Of a stretch of 8,129 bases of DNA, positions 1-6,976 are shown piece after piece; position 1 is the first letter of the stretch; each line of letters starts with the position of its first letter. Made by a program: the position numbers and the translations under genes. This DNA is from JBCCIM01 sp045106435. GTDB lineage: Bacteria; Bacteroidota; Rhodothermia; Rhodothermales; JAHQVL01. Under the pieces are notes generated by a model, which had not been told where the DNA came from, searched no databases, and was given only the letters and a program-made list of their open reading frames with translations. Location of the stretch: NCBI GenBank assembly GCA_045106435.1, contig JBGCEN010000153.1:1-8129 (forward strand), given 5' to 3'.

Positions 1-1
1 A

Positions 2-1927
2 ACACTCGAAATGCGTCTGAATGACCGTTTTCAAGCTTTTACCGTCATTGGCGTCCTGGAGGAGTTGCCTAAAAATTCGACCCTTACTTTTGACATGTTG
101 TTGCCTTTTGATCAACGATATGAAATTAGGGACGAAGACTATCGGACGCAGTGGGGGAGCTATGGCGTCATTGGCTTTATTCAACTGGTCCCCAATGCAG
201 ATACTGCGGCGGTCTCCAAACAGCTCTTGTCTATCGTCGAAAAACATTATGGCGACACGATTCGTGAAGATGGAGAAGAGATCGAGGATTACGCTTTTTT
301 GATTGCTCCTTTTTCCAATCATCACCTTGGCGGCGGAGGTACGCAGGGATACGCCGTGAAGACCGGTGTAAGCCCTGCTTATGTTTACTTGCTCTCGATT
401 ATCGCCGTGCTTGTGTTATTGATTGCGTGCTTTAATTTCATGAATCTTTCGGTGGGGCAGGCGGCCAGTCGGTTGAAGGAGGTAGGCGTACGAAAGGTGG
501 TAGGGGCTGCGCGAAAACAGTTGCTGTTTCAATTCGGATTTGAAGCGCTCGTGCTCAGTGTGATTGCAGCTTTGGTTGGCGTAATGTTTGTCGCCGGGGC
601 ATTGCCTTCATTCAATTACTTAACAGAAGCAGCACTGGTATTTCAGCCGTTACAACAGCCGATTATTCTTGGTGCAATCATTCTTATCACGCTGATCACT
701 GTTTTATTCGCAGGGTTGTATCCAGCTTTCATATTGTCTGGCATCAAATCTATTGCAGCTTTTCGGGGAAGATTCCGGTTCGGCGGTGCAAATCGGTTTA
801 CACAGTCGCTTGTTGTACTACAGTTTGCTTGTACCATCATTTTTCTAATCGGTACCGTGTTCATTAGCAAGCAGCACAGCTTCATGCAAGAAGCTGCCCT
901 TGGCTTTGAGAAAGAACAGGTGGTTATCATACCGATCAATGCACCGGAGGAAGAGATAGATGCCGGCGAGCGACTGTTGGCAAGATTCCAGGAATCCCTG
1001 GCCGGCCATCCAACCATACATCAGATTGCAGGCACGTCAAATGCCTTCACCCAGGGCAATTCGGCGATGATGAGGACGCTTGAAAATGGCAAACAGGAGA
1101 TATTGTTTACTTATCGCATTGACGATCAGTTTATAGAAACGCTCGGCATGGAATTGATCGATGGCCGCAATTTTAATGCTGCAATGCCTTCTGATGCGCA
1201 ATCCGGGATCATCATCAACGAAGCCTTTGCCAAGGTTTTTGAGATGGAGAAACCTGTAGGGCAGATTGTCCCCGTTGAATTGGGCGATATGACGCAGCCG
1301 ATGATCATTGGTGTGGTAAAGGATTTTCATTTCCAGAGTCTGCACACGCAAATTAAGCCGGCATTTTTCCATCAAAGGCCTCCGTTCAAAATGAACTACT
1401 TGATGGCCAAGATATCTCCTGCCCAGGTGCAAGCAAGCATCGCTGCATTGAGAGAAACGTGGACCGAATTCCAGCCTGAATATCCTTTTGAATACCAGTT
1501 TCTTGATGAAGTAATCGATGAGCAATACAAAGCAGAAGAACGCTGGTCTCTTGCGATGTCTTATGCCTCATGGATTGCCATCTTCATCGCATGTCTGGGG
1601 CTTCTTGGTCTGACCTCTATAACCATGACCAGGCGTACGAAAGAGATTGGCATTCGCAAAGTACTCGGTGCATCTATTCCAGGTCTGGTCAACCTGCTAT
1701 CCAAAGAATTTGTCATCCTCGTCGCCATAGCAAACCTGATTGCCTGGCCTGTGGCTTATTTGGCCATCAGTCGCTGGCTGGAAGATTTCTCTTATCAAAT
1801 AGAGATTGGCGCCGGCGTTTTTATCGGCGCCGGCATTGTCACGCTTGGCATTGCCCTCCTGACCATTAGCTACCAGAGTATCCGGACGGCTTCTTCTGAT
1901 CCCGTTAAATCGTTGAAGTATGAATAA
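2..1927 (+). CDS. Permease 1: FtsX/MacB-type duplicated ABC permease, 5'-truncated by the window edge
   Basis: Inner-membrane permease of a type VII (MacB/FtsX/LolC-like) ABC transporter; substrate unknown. The frame is open from base 2 through the ATG at 11 to TAA at 1925-1927. That ATG is internal: its first residues align with about residue 168 of permease 2, so roughly 165 codons lie upstream. Counting from this ATG (638 residues), the order is: end of periplasmic domain 1 (to about 118); TM2 about 123-146 with the A-C-F-N-F-M-N-L signature; coupling motif KEVGVRKVVGA (156-166); TM3 about 175-198; TM4 about 217-241; TM5 about 264-285; periplasmic domain 2 (about 287-510) with N-E-A near 403 and the K-D-F-H motif at 437-440; TM6 about 515-538; second coupling motif TKEIGIRKVLGA (543-554); TM7 about 565-587; TM8 about 598-620. 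It ends D-P-V-K-S-L-K-Y-E like permease 2, its closest relative here in the second half. No ATPase domain is fused. Family certain; substrate and partner unknown. Confidence 0.93.
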   Translation, partial: TLEMRLNDRFQAFTVIGVLEELPKNSTLTFDMLLPFDQRYEIRDEDYRTQWGSYGVIGFIQLVPNADTAAVSKQLLSIVEKHYGDTIREDGEEIEDYAFLIAPFSNHHLGGGGTQGYAVKTGVSPAYVYLLSIIAVLVLLIACFNFMNLSVGQAASRLKEVGVRKVVGAARKQLLFQFGFEALVLSVIAALVGVMFVAGALPSFNYLTEAALVFQPLQQPIILGAIILITLITVLFAGLYPAFILSGIKSIAAFRGRFRFGGANRFTQSLVVLQFACTIIFLIGTVFISKQHSFMQEAALGFEKEQVVIIPINAPEEEIDAGERLLARFQESLAGHPTIHQIAGTSNAFTQGNSAMMRTLENGKQEILFTYRIDDQFIETLGMELIDGRNFNAAMPSDAQSGIIINEAFAKVFEMEKPVGQIVPVELGDMTQPMIIGVVKDFHFQSLHTQIKPAFFHQRPPFKMNYLMAKISPAQVQASIAALRETWTEFQPEYPFEYQFLDEVIDEQYKAEERWSLAMSYASWIAIFIACLGLLGLTSITMTRRTKEIGIRKVLGASIPGLVNLLSKEFVILVAIANLIAWPVAYLAISRWLEDFSYQIEIGAGVFIGAGIVTLGIALLTISYQSIRTASSDPVKSLKYE

Positions 1928-1928
1928 T

Positions 1929-1962
1929 ATTGGGCAGTGTCAAAATCCTCAACTGCTCTAAT
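1929..1962 (+). other. Hairpin just after the stop of permease 1
   Basis: An inverted repeat starts immediately after the TAA. Bases 1932-1938 (GGGCAGT) pair with 1952-1958 (ACTGCTC), 7 bp with one G-U. Three more A-T pairs (1929-1931 with 1960-1962) extend it around a bulged T at 1959, and the loop is 13 nt. No T-run follows (a G-run does), so it is not a classic intrinsic terminator. It could protect or process the 3' end of the permease 1 transcript. The pairing is read directly; the role is inferred. Confidence 0.4.
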
Positions 1963-1977
1963 TGGGGGAGAGGAAAA

Positions 1978-2038
1978 GTGAAGAGCGAAAGAGTGAATTA
2001 AGGTTGCTCCTATCCTTTTTCGCTCAACCACTCTTTTT
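1978..2038 (+). terminator. Long hairpin followed by a T-run: possible terminator or attenuator
   Basis: Bases 1983-1993 pair with 2015-2025 over 11 bp with one G-U, and GTG at 1978-1980 can pair with CAC at 2029-2031 across a small internal loop. A small inner stem (2001-2003 with 2009-2011) is also possible. Five T residues follow at 2034-2038. An overlapping stem, 1988-1995 (AAAGAGTG) with 2029-2036 (CACTCTTT), shares its left arm with the first, so the two folds are largely exclusive, as in an attenuator. The left arm is a purine-rich imperfect repeat. The structure lies in the largest spacer, 31 bases before permease 2, and could end the permease 1 transcript. The large loop and modest GC content keep confidence moderate. 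Confidence 0.4.
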
Positions 2039-2069
2039 AGATAATGGAAGACCCTACACAAACTACACC

Positions 2070-4451
2070 ATGCTAAGAAATTATATCAAAATAACGCTAC
2101 GCAATATCCTTAATCAGAAGTTGTATAGCGGACTCAACGTGTTTGGTCTTGCATTGGGGCTTGCCAGCACGTTGGTCATTTTTCTGTTTGTTCAGCATGA
2201 ACTGAGCTATGATACGTTTCATAAAGAGGCGGATACGCTGTATCGCATCGTGGAACGGCAGCCAGGGAATGTGTTTATGGGCAATGATCGTTTTGCGGTA
2301 ACACCGGCCTCACTCGCCGGCGAAATAAAAGCGACCTTCCCGGATATTGAACACTCAACAACCATCAATCGGTTTTCCGGGCTGCTGATGACAGGTAAAT
2401 CGGAATTCTTCGAAAGGGGTATTTGGGCAGATAGTAATTTCTTTGATGTGTTTGCTTATCCGTTTGTTGTAGGCGATGCCCGGTCGATTCTCGATGATCC
2501 GGGCAAGATGGTGCTAACAGAATCAATGGCTACAAAGCTTTTTGGTGATGCCAGCCCGGTAGGTGCATCTATAGAAATAAAATGGTGGTCTGAAATTTTT
2601 GTGTTTGAGGTGGGCGGTATCATTGAAGATCCGCCATCCAACACGCATTTGACATTTGGATTTGTGCTACCCATTCACGCGAATCAGGATTACATCAGAC
2701 ATCTGGATCAGGTTGGACAGAATTCTTATCTAACCTATGTAAAGCTGAGAAATGGAAGGAAGCCCGCTGCTGCCGCTGCTTCGATAGCCAATCAACTCCC
2801 TGGATTTGTTGATACCTATGTCGGTGAAGAGAATGAGGGCAGATATGAGTATTTCATCGAACCGGTAACGGATATTCATCTCTATGCAGATGTGAACTTT
2901 GACCTGGGCGTCCCCGGAGATATCAAAATTGTGTACTTGTTCGGGACTATTGGCTTGCTCATTCTAATGCTTGCCTGCGTGAACTACATGAACCTGGCCG
3001 TTGCGCGTTCTATGAAGCGGGCACAAGAAGTAGGATTGCGCCAGGTAATAGGCGCACGAAGATTCCAAATTGCTGCTCAGTTCATGTGCGAGTCTGTATT
3101 TATGGCCTTTCTGGCACTCGGCGTTGGCTTGCTTTTGGCGACCTTCTTCTTGCCCATTTTTAGTGAACTGGTTGATCGCCAATTATTCTTTGATTGGGGA
3201 CAGCCTGGTCTCATGCTTGCCTTGATCGGGCTTGTGCTTTTTGTTGGGTTGCTTTCCGGGAGTTATCCTGCATTTTATATGGCGCGGCTCAGACCTATTC
3301 AAACGTTGAAAGGAAATAGGGGGAGCCGGCGTAAATCTGTCCTGCAGCAATCACTCATTGTCCTGCAATACACGGTCTCGATTGCGTTGATAGCTGGCAG
3401 CATAATCATTTACCAGCAGCTGCAGTTCATCCAGGAAAAAGAAGTCGGGTACAACCGGGACCACATCGTTACGCTGCCACTGAGTGGCTCGGAAGTGAGG
3501 CAGCATGTTGGGACATTGCAAACGCAAATGCGCAGAGTGCCCAATGTGGAGTACGTCACCGCTGTAAGCCATTTACCCACCAATATTGGTTCTTCACAGC
3601 GCGTTTCAGATTGGGAGGGACGTGCAGAAGGAGAACAGATGCAAATTTATCAGGCGAATGTAGCCCATGATTTCTTTGATGTATTCCAAATCGAGCTGGC
3701 TACAGGCCGGCGGTTTTCTCCTGAAATAGCCAGCGATACGGTTGGCGCTGTTATCCTGAATGAAACGGCGGTGAGGCAGCTTGGATGGTCTTCTGATGAA
3801 GCCCTGGGTAAGCGCATCCTCAATGATCGTCACGTGATTGGCGTCATGAAGGATTTCCATTTACACTCGCTTCATCTGCCTATTGCGCCCATGATGGTGT
3901 CTATGAGCAGCAATTGGTACAGCCAGCTTGCGGTGCGTATCAAGCCCGGGCAGGAAGCCAATACCATAGAAAAATTAACCGCTGTCTTGAGTCCTTTTAC
4001 GCTCTATCCAGTCACGTATAACTACCTGGATGATATTCACCGTGACCTCTATGAATCAGACACGAAACTGGGTAAGACCATTGGATATTTTGCATTCCTG
4101 GCCATCTTGATCGCATCCCTTGGATTATTTGGATTGGCGGCTTACGCAACGGAGAGGAGAACAAAAGAGATTGGCGTCAGGAAAGTACTCGGCGCTACGA
4201 TTCCCAACTTGCTGACGTTGCTATCCCGCGAGTTTTTAGGGTTGGTAATGGTCTCGATTGTGTTGTCGATTCCGATTGCCTATTACTTGATGGTGCGCTG
4301 GCTGGAAGACTTCGCATACAAAGTTGATTTTGGCGCCGGCGTATTCGTGCTGACATCCTTGCTTGCCATACTCATTGCAGTGTTAACTGTTAGCTACCAG
4401 GCGATCCGCGCAGCTACGTCTGACCCGGTTAAGTCGCTGAGATACGAATGA
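2070..4451 (+). CDS. Permease 2: complete FtsX/MacB-type duplicated ABC permease (793 aa)
   Basis: Inner-membrane permease expected to use a separate cytoplasmic ATPase to drive movement of its periplasmic domains; substrate unknown. ATG 2070 is chosen because it gives M-L-R-N-Y-I-K, matching the starts of permeases 3 and 4; the frame is open to a TTG at 1962, but that adds 36 non-conserved residues running through the hairpin region. There is no Shine-Dalgarno sequence at normal spacing; the leader is A/C-rich. Order: TM1 about 18-42; periplasmic domain 1 about 45-282; TM2 about 286-310 with A-C-V-N-Y-M-N-L; coupling motif EVGLRQVIGAR (320-330), where the usual Lys is Gln325; TM3 about 342-366; TM4 about 380-404; TM5 about 427-449; periplasmic domain 2 about 450-665 with L-N-E-T-A (563-567) and K-D-F-H (594-597); TM6 about 669-693; TKEIGVRKVLGA (698-709); TM7 about 720-742; TM8 about 756-776. 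The length is typical of the duplicated family. Its stop codon is the first three bases of a tandem repeat. Confidence 0.95.
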   Translation: MLRNYIKITLRNILNQKLYSGLNVFGLALGLASTLVIFLFVQHELSYDTFHKEADTLYRIVERQPGNVFMGNDRFAVTPASLAGEIKATFPDIEHSTTINRFSGLLMTGKSEFFERGIWADSNFFDVFAYPFVVGDARSILDDPGKMVLTESMATKLFGDASPVGASIEIKWWSEIFVFEVGGIIEDPPSNTHLTFGFVLPIHANQDYIRHLDQVGQNSYLTYVKLRNGRKPAAAAASIANQLPGFVDTYVGEENEGRYEYFIEPVTDIHLYADVNFDLGVPGDIKIVYLFGTIGLLILMLACVNYMNLAVARSMKRAQEVGLRQVIGARRFQIAAQFMCESVFMAFLALGVGLLLATFFLPIFSELVDRQLFFDWGQPGLMLALIGLVLFVGLLSGSYPAFYMARLRPIQTLKGNRGSRRKSVLQQSLIVLQYTVSIALIAGSIIIYQQLQFIQEKEVGYNRDHIVTLPLSGSEVRQHVGTLQTQMRRVPNVEYVTAVSHLPTNIGSSQRVSDWEGRAEGEQMQIYQANVAHDFFDVFQIELATGRRFSPEIASDTVGAVILNETAVRQLGWSSDEALGKRILNDRHVIGVMKDFHLHSLHLPIAPMMVSMSSNWYSQLAVRIKPGQEANTIEKLTAVLSPFTLYPVTYNYLDDIHRDLYESDTKLGKTIGYFAFLAILIASLGLFGLAAYATERRTKEIGVRKVLGATIPNLLTLLSREFLGLVMVSIVLSIPIAYYLMVRWLEDFAYKVDFGAGVFVLTSLLAILIAVLTVSYQAIRAATSDPVKSLRYE

Positions 4452-4490
4452 TCTGAGACCTTTGATCTGAGACCTTTGATTTGAGACCCT
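4449..4490 (+). repeat. Tandem repeat, three copies of a 14-bp unit, starting on the permease 2 stop codon
   Basis: The unit TGATCTGAGACCTT occurs at 4449-4462 and identically at 4463-4476. The third copy at 4477-4490 differs at two positions (TGATTTGAGACCCT). The array ends sharply on both sides, and its first three bases are the TGA stop of permease 2. Because 14 is not a multiple of three and each unit holds two TGA triplets, stops fall in all three forward frames (4449, 4454, 4463, 4468, 4477, 4482). Slippage is the likely origin. A binding-site array or termination backup are alternatives; no known repeat family is recognised. Confidence 0.9.
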
Positions 4491-4497
4491 GTAAAGA

Positions 4498-4505
4498 AGC
4501 GCGCT
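4498..4505. other. 8-bp perfect palindrome AGCGCGCT in the permease 2-3 spacer
   Basis: A GC-rich perfect palindrome sits between the 14-bp repeats and the start of permease 3, 22 bp before the ATG. The rest of this spacer shows no convincing promoter: a TTGAGA at 4481-4486 lies 18 bp from TAAATG at 4505-4510, only a partial match to a -35/-10 pair, and no Bacteroidota-type TAnnTTTG is visible. It could be an operator or simply chance; eight bases are too few to say. Confidence 0.2.
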
Positions 4506-4507
4506 AA

Positions 4508-4552
4508 ATGCTTAAAACTAAATACCAATGCTCAAGAATTACTTTAAAATAG
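4508..4552 (+). other. Decoy start / 14-codon upstream ORF overlapping the permease 3 start
   Basis: An ATG at 4508 begins ATGCTTAAAACT, which matches 11 of the first 12 bases of permease 4 (ATGCTTAAAAAT) and resembles the true permease 3 start 20 bases downstream. It lies in another frame and reads 14 codons (M-L-K-T-K-Y-Q-C-S-R-I-T-L-K) before TAG at 4550-4552, overlapping the permease 3 coding region by 25 bases. It may be a remnant of a duplicated start, a translated leader affecting permease 3 expression, or chance. The ORF is certain; its use is not. Confidence 0.3.
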
Positions 4553-6933
4553 CACTACGCAACATCCGCCGGCAGCCGGTTTATTCTGCGATCAACATCG
4601 CTGGCCTGGGTGTTGGTATGGCTTGTTGTTTGTTGATTCTAACGTTTGTGCAGTCGGAGTATAGCGTGAATTCAGACTTTGGCAATCTGGATACGCTATA
4701 TCGCATTAACAGTGTGTGGGATGGTCAGGAGGATGATGTTCGTTTGATCAGCTTTTCGCCGCTGGCACAGTCCCTTGAAGATGAGTTCTCTGGCGTAGCA
4801 ACTGCAACCCGCTATACAGGCATTGATGCGGATCTTCGGGTTGGAGATACACCATTTAGATCTCCTGTTATCATCGCCGGCTCCTCATTCTTTCAGCTAT
4901 TCGATTTTAATTTCATCCACGGCAGTCGGGAAAATGCATTGCGTGAGCCGGACACCGTTGTGCTAACGGAGGCAGAAGCGATGAAGTTATTTGGTCGTTT
5001 GGATGTAGTGGGTGAGGAGATCCAATTTGCCACCTGGGGAGGCGGTGCGAATAAACCGTTTTTTATCACGGGTGTGATTGAGAATCCGCCGTATAACTCT
5101 GTTACCTACTTTGGGAAGAATGAAAATCGGGTCTTCATTCCTTTCGAAAACGTCAGCGATTTCTTTGGTGATGCTGCGTTTGATAGTGACTGGTCCATTT
5201 ATAATACCGTCACGTATGCGGCATTACAAAACGACGCCAATGCCCGTGCCATAGAGCAGCAATTGCCGGCGTTGCTTGATCGAAATCTACCCGATGCACT
5301 CCAGGGCCGTGTAACCCTGTTGCTTGAGCCCATGCGTGACGTGTATTTGAATGACTTTAACGGTGGGGCCCGCCGGCTCACAAATCTGTTGTTTGTACTC
5401 GCCGTGCTTATCATGGGCATCGCCTGTTTCAATTACATCAATATCTCCACAGCCCTGGCTGTGTCGCGCGCCAAAGAGGTTGGTATGCGCAAAGTGCTGG
5501 GCGCATCACATCAACAACTTATCTGGCAATATTTAGGCGAGTCTGTACTGGTTTGTAGCCTGGGGATGATCATAGCCATCGTGTTGGCAAAGGTTGGCGT
5601 AGCCCCTTTTAGTGGGTTGGTAGAACGTGCGATCGACTTTGAGTTGACCTCCCTGTATTTGTGGGCTCTGGCCGGCGTATTGGTTGTGTTGATTGGTATC
5701 ATCGGCGGACTATATCCTGCGTTTTATCTTGCAGGAGCGAAGCCCTACAAAGCGCTAAAATCTTTGGCCGGCACAGGGAGAAAAGCGCACGGCATTCGCC
5801 GCGGTTTGGTTGTGTTTCAGTTTACCATGGCCATTGCGCTGTTTATTTCGGCTGTGATCGTAAACCAGCAAGCAACCCATATCGCAACCCAGGAGGTCGG
5901 TTTCGAAAAAGATCAAGTACTTGTTGTGTCTTCACTGCCTCGGGAGTGGACGCCGGACGGGGTGCAGAAATTAGACGTGATCAAACGGGCCATACTGGAT
6001 ATGCCGGGTGTTAATCATGCTAGTGTTGCCTGGGGGCCTCCTGGGCCGCGGTATACAGGGGTTACCTGGGAAGTTGAAACCGCAACGTCAAGTCAGCCTA
6101 TGGCCATTCCCATATCACAGGTGGATGGAGATTTTTTGCAGGTGATGGATATTGATTTAGTAGCCGGCGACTTTTTCGATCCCCTTCAATCAGAAAGTGA
6201 AGCGGCTGTTGTACTAAATGAAGCGGCAGTGCAAGCTTTAGGATTTGATCAGCCTGTTGGAGAAGACATCAGGGTAGGTAACACATCGTATCATGTGATA
6301 GGCGTTGTAGCAGATTATCATACAGCCGGATTGGAGCAAGCCATTGGCCCCGTAGCGCTTGTAGATGTGCAGCAGGTGCCTTTGTATCGGGAAATGCTGA
6401 TTCGATTGCCAGATCAAACCCTACAAGGCAATACTGCAGTTTTCCTGGAAGCGTTACAGGAAACCTGGACCGGTATTTATCCTGATGTGGTCTTTGACTA
6501 TTACTTCCTGGACCAGCAATGGCATGATCTTCATCAATGGATATGGCGAACAAAGACCATCTCGGGTATCGCCACGCTACTGGCTATTTTTGTGGCTTGC
6601 CTTGGTTTGTTTGGCGTTGTTTCTATCAATGTACGCCATCGAACAAGGGAAATCGGCGTCAGAAAAGTTATTGGCGCAGGCATCCCCGCTTTATTGAAAA
6701 TGTTATCGCTGGATTTCTTCAAAATGATTCTGATAGCCATTATGCTGGCTATGCCCCTCGCTTATTTTTTGATGAACAACTGGTTGAATCGATTTGCTAA
6801 TCGTGTTGAGATGGAGCTGCTTGTATTTGTAGGCGCCGGCCTCATGATGATTTTCATTGCCGGCATTACAATGAGTATACAGTCTGTGCGTGCTGCACTT
6901 ATGAATCCCGTTGATGCTTTACGGCAGGAATAA
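4528..6933 (+). CDS. Permease 3: complete FtsX/MacB-type duplicated ABC permease (801 aa)
   Basis: Inner-membrane type VII ABC permease of unknown substrate. ATG 4528 gives the family start M-L-K-N-Y-F-K; no Shine-Dalgarno sequence precedes it, only an A-rich leader. Order: TM1 about 20-42 with G-M-A-C-C-L-L-I as in permease 4; periplasmic domain 1 about 45-280, with V-V-L-T-E at 144-148 and K-L-F-G at 153-156; TM2 about 285-309 with A-C-F-N-Y-I-N-I; KEVGMRKVLGA (316-326); TM3 about 336-358; TM4 about 377-402; TM5 about 424-446; periplasmic domain 2 about 447-670 with L-N-E-A-A at 563-567; TM6 about 676-700; TREIGVRKVIGA (706-717); TM7 about 728-750; TM8 about 764-784. It is the most divergent in its second half: the K-D-F-H motif of permeases 1 and 2 reads A-D-Y-H (595-598), and the C-terminus is N-P-V-D-A-L-R-Q-E rather than D-P-V-K-S-L-x-Y-E. 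It lies 76 bp after permease 2 and 43 bp before permease 4, so co-transcription with permease 4 is plausible. No frameshift or stop is seen. Confidence 0.95.
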   Translation: MLKNYFKIALRNIRRQPVYSAINIAGLGVGMACCLLILTFVQSEYSVNSDFGNLDTLYRINSVWDGQEDDVRLISFSPLAQSLEDEFSGVATATRYTGIDADLRVGDTPFRSPVIIAGSSFFQLFDFNFIHGSRENALREPDTVVLTEAEAMKLFGRLDVVGEEIQFATWGGGANKPFFITGVIENPPYNSVTYFGKNENRVFIPFENVSDFFGDAAFDSDWSIYNTVTYAALQNDANARAIEQQLPALLDRNLPDALQGRVTLLLEPMRDVYLNDFNGGARRLTNLLFVLAVLIMGIACFNYINISTALAVSRAKEVGMRKVLGASHQQLIWQYLGESVLVCSLGMIIAIVLAKVGVAPFSGLVERAIDFELTSLYLWALAGVLVVLIGIIGGLYPAFYLAGAKPYKALKSLAGTGRKAHGIRRGLVVFQFTMAIALFISAVIVNQQATHIATQEVGFEKDQVLVVSSLPREWTPDGVQKLDVIKRAILDMPGVNHASVAWGPPGPRYTGVTWEVETATSSQPMAIPISQVDGDFLQVMDIDLVAGDFFDPLQSESEAAVVLNEAAVQALGFDQPVGEDIRVGNTSYHVIGVVADYHTAGLEQAIGPVALVDVQQVPLYREMLIRLPDQTLQGNTAVFLEALQETWTGIYPDVVFDYYFLDQQWHDLHQWIWRTKTISGIATLLAIFVACLGLFGVVSINVRHRTREIGVRKVIGAGIPALLKMLSLDFFKMILIAIMLAMPLAYFLMNNWLNRFANRVEMELLVFVGAGLMMIFIAGITMSIQSVRAALMNPVDALRQE

Positions 6934-6976
6934 ACGGGAAAAAAGACCTCCCCCCGAAAGATTTTCAAACAAAGCT

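Noticed and set aside
1..10. ATG at 11 as the true start of permease 1
   Set aside because: The frame is open upstream to the edge, and the encoded sequence begins in the middle of periplasmic domain 1, with TM1 missing.
643..1017. 124-codon open frame on the - strand inside permease 1
   Set aside because: It mirrors TM4, TM5 and the start of periplasmic domain 2 of the sense gene and has no features of its own.
1037..1525. 162-codon open frame on the - strand inside permease 1
   Set aside because: It is antisense to strongly conserved permease sequence, with no recognisable domain; best explained as a shadow of the real gene.
1962..2069. In-frame N-terminal extension of permease 2 from TTG 1962
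   Set aside because: The 36 extra residues are charged, unlike any paralogue start, and read through the hairpin region. ATG 2070 restores the conserved M-L-x-N-Y start.
4449..4490. CRISPR array or transposon end
   Set aside because: The units are 14 bp and directly contiguous without spacers, and no transposase, terminal inverted repeats or cas genes are present.
5661..6014. 117-codon open frame on the + strand inside permease 3
   Set aside because: Out-of-frame overlap with a complete conserved gene; rich in Arg, Cys and Ser as expected for a shifted reading.
6934..6976. Terminator or promoter between permeases 3 and 4
   Set aside because: Only a 4-bp CGGG/CCCG pairing and no T-run or recognisable promoter elements; treated as a plain intra-operon spacer.
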